A DNA stretch of 64,000 nt, taken from the NCBI GenBank assembly GCA_016208915.1, contig JACQXE010000072.1, forward strand, positions 1-64,000, in the 5' to 3' direction. This DNA comes from Nitrospirota bacterium. GTDB lineage: Bacteria > Nitrospirota > Thermodesulfovibrionia > Thermodesulfovibrionales > UBA1546. Positions 17,499 to 25,049 of the stretch are shown piece after piece (positions within the stretch are counted from its first letter, which is position 1; every line of letters starts with the position of its first letter). The notes beneath the pieces are model-generated. The model had not been told where the DNA came from. It made no database searches and saw nothing but the letters and a program-made list of their open reading frames with translations. The position numbers were made by a program, and so were the translations under genes.

Positions 17499-18496
17499 TG
17501 TTACTCTGGCTCGGATTTATAGTCTGCACATCTTTGATTGTGTATTCAGGCACAAAGCTCTCGAAATACGGCGATATTATTGCGGAAAAGACAGGTCTTG
17601 GAAGGGCGTGGATAGGCGTTGTCCTTATGGCATCTGTTACATCCCTTCCTGAACTTGTAACAGGAATAAGCTCTGTCACATACGCCGGTGTTCCTGATAT
17701 TGCCGTAGGCGATGTGCTGGGCAGCTGCGTATTTAATATGGTTATACTTGCATTTCTTGATGCTATTTACAAACCAATGCCCATATCAGCCAAAGCCCAT
17801 CATGGGCATATTCTTTCTGCGGGATTTGGAATCCTTCTTCTGAGTATTATCGGCATAGGCCTGTTTTCTGGAAATCGTATCGCTCCTCTTGGGTGGATTG
17901 GCCCCTATAGTTTGATAGTTCCGGTTATTTATTTTGTGGCTATGAGACTGCTGTTTGTTTACGAGAAAAGGAGAATTGCGGAATTTGTAAAAGAGATGGC
18001 CGAGGAGTTGAGATACGAAAAGATTTCGACAAAGACTGCGGTTGTCAATTATGGGATCAATGCAATGGTTGTTATTATTGCCGCCATTTTTCTCCCTAAG
18101 ATCGGTGAGGGGATTGCCGAAACAACAGGTCTTGGCCAGACATTTGTTGGAAACATTTTTATAGCGCTTTCCACATCGCTTCCGGAGGTGGTAGTTTCCA
18201 TTTCAGCGGTAAAAATGGGAGCGATAGACCTTGCAGTCGGAAATTTATTTGGAAGCAATATTTTTAACATTTTTATTCTTGCTCTTGATGATATGTTTTT
18301 TGTGGAAGGGCCGATTCTGTCATTCGTCAATGCAAACCATATAATCTCTGCCTTATCCGCTATATTGATGACAGCCATCGCAATTATTGGATTGACCTAT
18401 CGCTCTGAGAAAAAGACACTATTGCTTGCATGGGATTCTATAGGCATATTGTTAGTTTATATCGCCAATATAATGCTGCTTTATATGCTCAGATAG
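17498..18496 (+). CDS. Calcium/sodium:cation antiporter (CaCA family)
   Basis: A 332-residue integral membrane exchanger with the two alpha-repeats of the Ca2+/cation antiporter family: VLMASVTSLPELVTGISS (about 46-63) and FIALSTSLPEVVVSISAV (about 225-242), each with the ion-binding Pro-Glu, followed by GNLFGSNIFNIFIL. It resembles the YrbG/NCKX-like bacterial branch. It shares one base with the upstream KefB-like gene, so the two act as one ion-homeostasis operon. Confidence 0.9.
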   Translation: MLLWLGFIVCTSLIVYSGTKLSKYGDIIAEKTGLGRAWIGVVLMASVTSLPELVTGISSVTYAGVPDIAVGDVLGSCVFNMVILAFLDAIYKPMPISAKAHHGHILSAGFGILLLSIIGIGLFSGNRIAPLGWIGPYSLIVPVIYFVAMRLLFVYEKRRIAEFVKEMAEELRYEKISTKTAVVNYGINAMVVIIAAIFLPKIGEGIAETTGLGQTFVGNIFIALSTSLPEVVVSISAVKMGAIDLAVGNLFGSNIFNIFILALDDMFFVEGPILSFVNANHIISALSAILMTAIAIIGLTYRSEKKTLLLAWDSIGILLVYIANIMLLYMLR

Positions 18497-18563
18497 TATC
18501 AATGGCATTCCTTTAGTTTCATCCGTTCTTGACGTGTCATGCTATCCATAGTTAGTATTTATT

Positions 18564-20351
18564 ATGATTGAGAAACTCTCACTTATCCCTCCAAGACCCG
18601 GAGTTTATCTGCTCAAAGGCGCCAAAGAGAATGTCCTCTACGTTGGCAAGGCAAAAAACCTCTGCAGCCGGCTGAGAAGTTATTTCCAGAAATCCGCTGT
18701 CCTTGATGCCAGAAAAACATCAATGATGAGAAATGTAAAGGACATCTCCTATGTTGTGACGAATAACGAACTTGAGGCGCTTGTGCTTGAGGCAAATTTG
18801 ATAAAGCAATATAAGCCCCGCTTCAACATAATCTTAAGGGATGACAAAAACTATCCGTATCTCAAGCTCACTGTCAAAGAGGAATGGCCGCGGCTTGAGG
18901 TCGTAAGAAGGATTAAGAAAGACGGTTCATTATATTTTGGCCCATATGTGCCTGCTGGAAGCATGTGGGAAGCACTTGTATTCATAAGGAGGAATTTTTA
19001 TATAAGACCCTGCAGGTATCTCCTTGATAAACCTATGCGGCCGTGCATCCAGCACCAGATGGACAAATGTCCTGCGCCGTGCGCCAGGCTTATCAACAAA
19101 ACAGATTATATGAGGATCGTCGAAGATGTGAGGCTTTTTCTACAGGGCGAAAAGAAAGGGCTTATTGCTGAACTTGAAAAAAGGATGAAAAAGTTTTCAG
19201 AAGAATTAAAGTTTGAGGATGCGGCAAAGATAAGGGACAGCATAAATAGTCTTAAGCATATCTGGGAATCCCAGAAGATTATTGCGCCTGAACTTGATGA
19301 TATAGATGTCATCGGAAGTTACAAAGAGGACGGGGAAGTATCATTTCAGATATTTTTTATAAGGAATGGGGTTATGATTGGCGCAAGGGATTTTTTCATT
19401 AAAGATACTGGATATATTTCACAAAAGGAATTATTCCATAATTTCATAGAGCAGTTCTATTCCAAAGAGATAATGCCCCCTGATGAGATTCTAATCCGCC
19501 AGCGGCCTGAAGGCATTTCAGCGCTAAAGGTATGGCTTAAGGAGAAGAAAGGCAAAAACGTAAAGATAATTATGCCTTCTGACGGCAAACGTCTTGATCT
19601 TCTCAGAATGGCTGAAGAAAATGCAAAGGAAAGATTCAGTAACAAAATTCATACCGGCACAGATGATATCCTGAAAAGCCTGAAAGAAAGACTGGTTCTT
19701 AAAAATATCCCACAAAGCATAGGCGCCATTGATGTATCAACTATTGCAGGGAGTGAGTCAGTGGGTGCATTTGTTTACTGGTCTGAAGGAGATTTCAAAA
19801 AAGATATGTACAGACAAATGAGGATAAAGACCGTCTCTGGAATAGATGACTATGCCATGATAAGGGAAATAGCAGGCAGGGTTATAAAAAATCTTGGGGA
19901 TGAGCTTCCGTCTTTAATCCTAATAGATGGCGGGAAGGGACAACTTGAAGCAGCAAAGAAGGCCTTCGATGAATATGGCATAAAAGATACAGAGATTACC
20001 TCTGTTGCCAAAAATCCTGACAGGGCATTCACCTTACAGCTCAAAAGTCCCATAGACCTCGAAGACAAAAGCCTGTCATCGATCCTTCTTAAAAAAATAC
20101 GGGATGAGGCACATAGATTCGCAATAAACTTCCACAGGAAATTAAGGGATAAGAGGCTCATGGAATCGCAGCTCGAAAAGACTCAGGGCATCGGGAAAAA
20201 GAGAAGGCTTGCTCTTTTAAGGCATTTTGGTAGTATAGAAGGTATAAGAAAGGCAAACATTGAGGAGATTGCAGGGATAAAGGGGTTTAACAGGAAGATT
20301 GCAGAAAGGCTTTTGGCAGAGATTAGGGGGAAATCATGGGTAGAAAATTAA
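18564..20351 (+). CDS. uvrC: Excinuclease ABC subunit C
   Basis: A 595-residue UvrC of normal length. The N-terminal GIY-YIG nuclease (PGVYLLKGAKENVLYVGKAK, about 12-31) makes the 3' incision; a UVR motif for UvrB contact lies near 205-235 (ELKFEDAAKIRD); the RNase H-like half (AIDVSTIAGSESVGAFVYW near 392-410) makes the 5' incision; and tandem helix-hairpin-helix motifs end the protein (GIGKKRRLALLRHFGS). No ribosome site is visible; TTGACG (18529-18534) and TAGTAT (18553-18558) are spaced by 18 bases and would start transcription near the ATG. Its end overlaps the next frame by 16 bases. Confidence 0.96.
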   Translation: MIEKLSLIPPRPGVYLLKGAKENVLYVGKAKNLCSRLRSYFQKSAVLDARKTSMMRNVKDISYVVTNNELEALVLEANLIKQYKPRFNIILRDDKNYPYLKLTVKEEWPRLEVVRRIKKDGSLYFGPYVPAGSMWEALVFIRRNFYIRPCRYLLDKPMRPCIQHQMDKCPAPCARLINKTDYMRIVEDVRLFLQGEKKGLIAELEKRMKKFSEELKFEDAAKIRDSINSLKHIWESQKIIAPELDDIDVIGSYKEDGEVSFQIFFIRNGVMIGARDFFIKDTGYISQKELFHNFIEQFYSKEIMPPDEILIRQRPEGISALKVWLKEKKGKNVKIIMPSDGKRLDLLRMAEENAKERFSNKIHTGTDDILKSLKERLVLKNIPQSIGAIDVSTIAGSESVGAFVYWSEGDFKKDMYRQMRIKTVSGIDDYAMIREIAGRVIKNLGDELPSLILIDGGKGQLEAAKKAFDEYGIKDTEITSVAKNPDRAFTLQLKSPIDLEDKSLSSILLKKIRDEAHRFAINFHRKLRDKRLMESQLEKTQGIGKKRRLALLRHFGSIEGIRKANIEEIAGIKGFNRKIAERLLAEIRGKSWVEN

Positions 20352-21043
20352 AACCTGCTTTAGGCAGGGCACCGCATCTTCGCTTATTCTCGGTCTTACG
20401 ACCTCCGAGGAGAATTCTGTCAAAGACAGAATTCAAAACCGCTCAGATACTATGCCCTGCCTTTCATTCTCTGGGTTATTGGATTATTGCTTTATCTATA
20501 ATTTTCTTGTTATTTCCAGTAATTGCTGATGCTGCATATAAAATTTATCTTAAAAATGGCTCTGTGATAAAAGGGGTTAGTCATTATGAAAAAAGCATGG
20601 AAGAGATACGGTTTTATTTTGAAGGCGGCATGATAGGCATACCTGAGTCTGATGTCCTGAAGATAGAAAACACAATGGAACAAATAATGGATATGAAGGC
20701 TACTGAAAAACCCTCTGAAGAAAGAGCCAGACCAGCAGAGATCAAAGAGAGCACAGAGGAAATATCTGCTCTGAAAGCTCATGCCGATGCATCAGAGAAG
20801 AGACTGAGAGCGATATCACAAAAAGAATCAGAGCTTAAAAAAGAAGAGGAAGACCGGCAGCGGACAATGGTAAGGATTCAGAATCTTTATCTTAAGAGTG
20901 CGCGGGGAACTATTACCCCAGGAGAGAAATCTATGCTAAAGCAGAATATGATTATAAAAAGAAAACTTGATAGTGATAAGCAAAAACTTGAAACTGAACT
21001 GAAAAAGCTCCGCGAGGAACAAGACCATGAGCAAACAGAATAG
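20336..21043 (+). CDS. Envelope coiled-coil protein with KxYLKNG domain
   Basis: A 235-residue protein of unknown function. One hydrophobic helix (about 45-65, ending VIADAA) acts as a signal or anchor; a short beta domain follows (YKIYLKNGSVIKG, about 67-110); then a charged coiled coil (about 118-232). The same architecture and opening motif occur at 36448-36999, so they are paralogues. The first 40 residues come from a palindromic repeat (20363-20461) read in frame between uvrC and the hydrophobic helix, so the natural start may once have been elsewhere. The next gene overlaps by 17 bases. Confidence 0.6.
   Translation: MGRKLKPALGRAPHLRLFSVLRPPRRILSKTEFKTAQILCPAFHSLGYWIIALSIIFLLFPVIADAAYKIYLKNGSVIKGVSHYEKSMEEIRFYFEGGMIGIPESDVLKIENTMEQIMDMKATEKPSEERARPAEIKESTEEISALKAHADASEKRLRAISQKESELKKEEEDRQRTMVRIQNLYLKSARGTITPGEKSMLKQNMIIKRKLDSDKQKLETELKKLREEQDHEQTE
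20363..20461. repeat. Palindromic element at the start of the coiled-coil gene
   Basis: Outer arms GGCAGGGCA (20363-20371) and TGCCCTGCC (20453-20461) are perfect 9-bp inverted repeats. Inside lies a perfect 10-bp inverted repeat, GAATTCTGTC / GACAGAATTC, with loop AAA (20412-20434). The element has no stop codon in the frame of the coiled-coil gene and supplies its N-terminal extension. Confidence 0.7.
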
Positions 21044-21977
21044 TATGAATATTTACATTTCAGGCTCAATGGCATATGACAGGATTATGGATTTCCCTGG
21101 TAAGTTTTCAGATCACATACTTCCTGATAAGATACATATATTAAATGTATGTTTTACAGTAAACGGTATGATAGAAAAATTCGGAGGCACTGCAGGTAAC
21201 ATCGCCTATTCGCTCAGCCTCCTGAATGAAAGGTCGATCATCCTTGCAACCATAGGGAAGGACTATGCAGGTTATTTCGAATGGTTAAAAAAGAACGGGA
21301 TTTCTGCTGAAGGCATTAAGATAATTGACAAAGAACTGACTGCAGGCGCCTATATAACAACCGATAGGGCTGACAACCAGATAACCGGATTCAATCCCGG
21401 CGCTATGAAATATCAGTCTGAGTATAAATTCAATAATACCGGATCAGAGGATTCTATTGTTTTAATTGCAGCAGGGAATCTTCAGGATATGGCTGAATAT
21501 GCAAAACAATGCAAAGGGAAAAAAATCAAATATGTTTGTGATCCAGGACAGTCTCTCACCGCATGGGGAAAAGACTCTTTGATAGAGTGGCTCAATGGTT
21601 CAATGCTTTTAATCTCCAATGACTATGAGCTGGAGATGATTATTAACATTACAGGGATTGATAAAAAAGGATTGTTAAGACTTACTAAGACCATTATTAC
21701 AACCCTTGGAGAAAAGGGTTCATTGATCAGCACTCAGAAATCAGCTATCTCAATACCATCTGCAACAGTCGCAGATGTCGTTGACCCGACAGGCGCAGGC
21801 GATGCATACAGGGCAGGATTTCTGAAGGGGATTATTACGGGTAAAGACATAGAGACCTCTGCAAAGATGGGCGCAGTTGTAGCTACATATGCAATTGAGA
21901 AATACGGGACACAGGAGCATAGGTTTACATATGAAGATTTTATTGAGAGGTATAGGAGAAATTTTGGAGAAAAGTGA
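21027..21977 (+). CDS. PfkB-family sugar/nucleoside kinase
   Basis: A 316-residue ribokinase-fold kinase. GGTAGNIAYSLSLL (about 54-67) is the N-terminal PfkB signature region, and DPTGAGDAYRAGFLKG (about 252-267) is signature 2 with the catalytic Asp and the anion-hole glycines. The overall pattern is nearest the adenosine kinase/ribokinase branch, but the substrate is not assignable. It overlaps the coiled-coil gene by 17 bases; GAGGAAC precedes the ATG. Confidence 0.88.
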   Translation: MSKQNSMNIYISGSMAYDRIMDFPGKFSDHILPDKIHILNVCFTVNGMIEKFGGTAGNIAYSLSLLNERSIILATIGKDYAGYFEWLKKNGISAEGIKIIDKELTAGAYITTDRADNQITGFNPGAMKYQSEYKFNNTGSEDSIVLIAAGNLQDMAEYAKQCKGKKIKYVCDPGQSLTAWGKDSLIEWLNGSMLLISNDYELEMIINITGIDKKGLLRLTKTIITTLGEKGSLISTQKSAISIPSATVADVVDPTGAGDAYRAGFLKGIITGKDIETSAKMGAVVATYAIEKYGTQEHRFTYEDFIERYRRNFGEK

Positions 21978-22051
21978 AAGAGCCAACACTTTTGCAAAGC
22001 CTTAAATAGATGAAAAAGCAGTAAACAACAGTGGAGCTTGAGTAGTGAAAG

Positions 22052-22513
22052 ATGAAACTTAAGATTCCCTATTTCAAACAGGAAAAGAATACTACCTGTG
22101 GAGTTGCGTGCGTCAGAATGGCGCTTGCATTTTATGGGAAGGAAGTCAGCGAATTAGAACTTGAAGACGTCTGTGAAACAAGCTGGCTTGGGAATACCTG
22201 TGGAGAGATTATTGCAGGAATTAAAAAATTCGGATTTAATGCAGAAGAGGTTGACCATATAACCACTAATTATCTTTCATCACAGCTTGAGAAAAAATAT
22301 CCGTTTATAGCGCTTATAGACCCTGCTGTTTTATACGGGGGGATTAAAGGCTTTGGACATTTCGTTGTCATAACAGGGATTGAAGATGATAAAATATGCT
22401 ATCACGATCCTGATTTGGACAGGAATTTAATAAGAAATATCTCTGATTTTATGGAGGCATGGAAAAAATTTTCATTCAAGGGGGTAAGAATATGGAAATC
22501 TACGAAAAAGTAA
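22052..22513 (+). CDS. C39-like papain-fold protein
   Basis: A 153-residue protein with peptidase C39 family features: TTCGVACVRMAL (about 14-25) gives the candidate catalytic Cys16 with the usual N-terminal Gln (YFKQ) just before; GHFVVITGI (about 108-116) gives the His; and YHDPD (about 122-126) the Asp. It lacks signal peptide and ABC transporter domains, so it may be a stand-alone cytoplasmic cysteine peptidase or an inactive regulator. Its end overlaps the start of the next gene. Confidence 0.7.
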   Translation: MKLKIPYFKQEKNTTCGVACVRMALAFYGKEVSELELEDVCETSWLGNTCGEIIAGIKKFGFNAEEVDHITTNYLSSQLEKKYPFIALIDPAVLYGGIKGFGHFVVITGIEDDKICYHDPDLDRNLIRNISDFMEAWKKFSFKGVRIWKSTKK

Positions 22514-22794
22514 GGAAATATCTTTATGAAAATATTGGGCACATGACCACAGCAGGTATGCCCAAATATGACTTAAAAGAGAATACGTGGAAAGTGCCTG
22601 TGCTCTGCAAAACTGACAGGGGGATAATCATCGTTGGTGAATTCCATGTGGATAAAAATGGCAATTTTACAAATATCCCTACCAAAGAAGAAATGCTGAA
22701 AACCGTCAAATTGGAGATGAAAAAACTTCCTTTCCTTTATTACGGAACAAAAAAAGAATTGGATAAACAAAAGATTAAACCGGTTGCTGTCTAA
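22492..22794 (+). CDS. Conserved hypothetical protein, about 100 residues
   Basis: A 100-residue soluble protein of alternating strands and a C-terminal helix (MEIYEKVRKYLYENIG, then short strands and EEMLKTVKLEMKKL). I chose the ATG at 22492, which follows AAGGGGGTAAG; an in-frame ATG 33 bases upstream has no ribosome site. It overlaps the C39-like gene by 22 bases, implying coexpression. I do not recognise the family. Confidence 0.55.
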   Translation: MEIYEKVRKYLYENIGHMTTAGMPKYDLKENTWKVPVLCKTDRGIIIVGEFHVDKNGNFTNIPTKEEMLKTVKLEMKKLPFLYYGTKKELDKQKIKPVAV

Positions 22795-22814
22795 AAGACA
22801 AAATGAGGTAGGGT

Positions 22815-22958
22815 TTGGCAAGAAAGGCGAAAAAGAAAAATGAAGACATAGAAGCCTATCGGCACGAAACGCATATCCGCAAGGATGCTGTTCTGGTTGG
22901 GCTTGCCTCTTATAACACCTCAAATAAAGTAACTTCCGCAAAAACTTTAAACAGATGA
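22815..22958 (+). pseudogene. 5' fragment of a type III restriction methylase (mod)
   Basis: A TTG-started 47-codon frame begins LARKAKKKNEDIEAYRHE and continues THIRKDAVLVGLASYNTS before a stop. This resembles the extreme N terminus of type III DNA-methyltransferase (Mod) proteins. The continuation that such proteins normally show (KKYKYDPQLIWSGKKEHTSF) appears about 840 bases later at 23800. The two pieces are therefore one broken gene separated by a DUF1016 fragment and a small gene. Confidence 0.6.
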
Positions 22959-23524
22959 AAAGACAGTTAGAAAATAAAAAAGCAGTAGAATCGATATACA
23001 GCCGTGTCAGGGAGATTCTTGAGACCGCAAGGAGCAGCGCATACCGTGCTGTGAATGTTGCTATGGTGCAGGCATACTGGTATATCGGCAGGGAAATTGT
23101 CGAGGAAGAACAGAAGGGAAAGGTAAAGGCAGGGTATGGGGAGTACCTGCTGAAAGACCTTTCTCAGCGCTTAACTAAAGATTTTGGGAAAGGTTTTGAT
23201 TATTCCAACGTAAAGAATATGCGACAGTTTTACCTGATATTTCCAATTGGCGACGCACTGCGTAGCCAATTGAGTTGGACACATTATCGGCTTCTGATGC
23301 GGGTTGAGAAGGAGTCGGCAAGGAATTTCTATATAGAGGAGTGCATTGCGGGAAACTGGAGCACCCGCCAGCTTGAGCGCCAGATCAATTCCTTCTATTA
23401 TGAGCGCCTCCTCTCAAGCAGGGCCAAGAAAGTTGTCAAAAGAGAAATCCAGAAGCTTGAGCCTTTCTTAAAGCCTGAAGATATTAATAGTTCTTCCGTT
23501 GTGTGTGGATGTCATTCCGGCTAG
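22955..23524 (+). pseudogene. Truncated DUF1016/YhcG nuclease, N-terminal domain only
   Basis: A 189-residue frame matching the N-terminal DUF1016 domain: VNVAMVQAYWYIGREIVEEEQ, SNVKNMRQFYLIFP, ELSWTHYRLL-like LSWTHYRLLMRVE and WSTRQLERQINSFYYERLL. Full YhcG proteins are near 350 residues with a C-terminal PDDEXK nuclease; here the frame ends after LEPFLKPED in a half TGTCATTCC repeat (23510-23538) that supplies the last codons and the stop. The nuclease domain is gone, so it is probably inactive. Confidence 0.75.
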
Positions 23525-23538
23525 TCCGGAATCTTTCT
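23510..23538. repeat. Half TGTCATTCC repeat truncating the DUF1016 gene
   Basis: TGTCATTCCGGCTAGTCCGG followed by AATCTTTCTT is one arm of the same family found at 12952 and 54347. It lies exactly where homology of the DUF1016 gene ends, so its arrival, or recombination at it, probably removed the nuclease domain. Confidence 0.7.
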
Positions 23539-23597
23539 TAAAATGGAGCTTAAACTGTTAAAATCAAAAGGCAGGAAATTAGAGGGTAGAAATTAAT

Positions 23598-23795
23598 ATG
23601 GCAAAAGGGAATAAGAGAAAAGAAACTGGTTTTATTTATGTTTTTTCCGAAGGAAAGCTTAAAGAATTTAAAGACACGCCGATAAAGGCGCGTCTTCAGT
23701 GGCTTGAAGAGGCAAATATGTTCATCAATAAAGCCCTCGGCTTTAAAAAAAGGGCAGTTTTTGATAAGATGTTTAAGGGGATAGAGAAAAAATAA
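23598..23795 (+). CDS. Small hypothetical protein (65 residues)
   Basis: A 65-residue basic protein reading FIYVFSEGKLKEFKD then ARLQWLEEANMFINKA. The pattern of a short strand followed by a WLEEAN helix recalls small proteins found beside nucleotidyltransferase or toxin-antitoxin genes, but I cannot name a family. It lies among decayed defence genes. GAGGGTAG stands about ten bases upstream of the ATG. Confidence 0.5.
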   Translation: MAKGNKRKETGFIYVFSEGKLKEFKDTPIKARLQWLEEANMFINKALGFKKRAVFDKMFKGIEKK

Positions 23796-23799
23796 ACTG

Positions 23800-23916
23800 A
23801 TGCTTAAGGCTAAAAAGTATAAATATGACCCGCAGTTGATTTGGTCGGGGAAGAAAGAGCATACCTCCTTTGAAGTTCATACAGTCGCCCTTCATATATA
23901 CGAAAAAGACCACTAA
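23800..23916 (+). pseudogene. Second fragment of the type III methylase (mod)
   Basis: A 38-codon frame, MLKAKKYKYDPQLIWSGKKE followed by HTSFEVHTVALHIYEKDH and stop. It resembles the conserved segment of type III Mod proteins just after the piece found at 22815, whose order and strand it keeps. No methylase catalytic motif follows, so the remainder of the gene is lost. Confidence 0.6.
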
Positions 23917-23921
23917 AATAA

Positions 23922-24203
23922 CAAATACCAAAAATCTACGCCAACACAGATAATCATTTGATTCAGGGATTGAATAATACTCTTGAAGTATGGCACAGGA
24001 CAGATTTTTGTGTAGGATATTTTAATCTGCGGCGATGGACACAGTTAAAAACTCTCTGCTCTTGGCACAGGGATGAATCGTTGTTCCTTAAAATCAGACG
24101 AGATGCACAGAACGGCATCCAGATAAAAGGAGGATTATATCTATTGAAAAAAATCTCCTGTTATGCTACATTTACTATGTGGGATGTATATGTTGAAAAC
24201 TGA
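23922..24203 (+). pseudogene. Fragment of a PLD/helicase-type protein
   Basis: An open stretch with no proper start reads IYANTDNHLIQGLNNTLEV and then WHRTDFCVGYFNLRRW. The FCVGYFNLRGW-like motif is typical of the N-terminal phospholipase-D-like part of some superfamily 2 helicases found near restriction systems. Similarity stops after about 45 residues. It is a remnant in a cluster of broken defence genes. Confidence 0.5.
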
Positions 24204-24468
24204 GAAGATAAAAACCCATGTGATGTTTCCATCCGACCTCCTTAGCGCCATCGACAAGATCGTAGGCGGCCGGAAGCGCAGCAGATTTATCGTCGAGGCA
24301 GCGGAAAAGAGGCTCGCTGAGATCAGAACGCAACAGGCATTGGAAACTGCTGCAGGCTGCTGGAAGGATGAGAACCATCCTGATATAACAACTCAGAAAG
24401 ATATTAGGGCATATCTCAAAAGAGCACGAGAAAAAACAGAACAAAGGATAAAGCGATTAAGTGAATGA
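24190..24468 (+). CDS. Antitoxin, ribbon-helix-helix type (VapB-like)
   Basis: A protein of about 92 residues. The N-terminal sequence KIKTHVMFPSDLLSAIDKIV, then RSRFIVEAAEKRLAE, fits a ribbon-helix-helix DNA-binding domain; the rest is a charged helical tail likely to wrap the toxin. In-frame ATGs also occur at 24163 and 24184; I prefer 24190. It overlaps the PIN toxin by eight bases, the usual antitoxin-first order. Confidence 0.75.
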   Translation: MLKTEKIKTHVMFPSDLLSAIDKIVGGRKRSRFIVEAAEKRLAEIRTQQALETAAGCWKDENHPDITTQKDIRAYLKRAREKTEQRIKRLSE

Positions 24469-24856
24469 CTATCTGCTTGATTCTGATGTCATAATCTGGT
24501 TTCTGAGGGGCAGAAAAGAAGTGGTAAATCTGGTAAAAAGCCTTGCAGGCGAAAGGCTGTTGGGATGCTCTCCTTTGTCTATTATTGAGATTAAACTCGG
24601 GATGAAAAAAGGCGAAGAAAAGGCTACAGGCATTTTCTTTGATGCAATGAAGGTCTGGGCGATAGACAGGGAAATCGCAGAGCAGGCCGCAGATTATATC
24701 CAAAGTTATAAAAAGAGCGGGATATCGCTGGATTTTGTAGATGCTGCCATAGCTGCCACATGCAAACTTAGAAATCTGACTCTGATGACCTACAATGCGG
24801 ATCATTATCCTATGCAGAATATCGCTAAATATAAAATGCCGCAGTTGACTGTGTAA
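24461..24856 (+). CDS. vapC: VapC-like PIN-domain toxin
   Basis: A 131-residue PIN-domain ribonuclease starting at GTG inside the end of the antitoxin gene. LLDSDVIIWFLRG supplies the first acidic metal ligand (Asp7), SIIEIKLG the Glu, and LDFVDAAIAATC the later Asp of the active site. VapC toxins cut tRNA or rRNA when the antitoxin is lost. The pair borders the pilus operon and follows the decayed defence genes. Confidence 0.85.
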   Translation: MNDYLLDSDVIIWFLRGRKEVVNLVKSLAGERLLGCSPLSIIEIKLGMKKGEEKATGIFFDAMKVWAIDREIAEQAADYIQSYKKSGISLDFVDAAIAATCKLRNLTLMTYNADHYPMQNIAKYKMPQLTV

Positions 24857-25049
24857 TCCATTACATAATCATGAAAGGGGTTACACAATAAAAAAATTGA
24901 GGCCAACTATTTAGATTAAAGCAGAAATCACTGAAGTCTGTGTTTTAAAAGCCTTTTCTTCTCCTCAATCTTAACCTTAACCTTTTTTAAAGGCATGGTA
25001 TGCAACTTGCAGAGTTAGAAAAGAGAATAAAAGATTGAGAGGTTGATTT

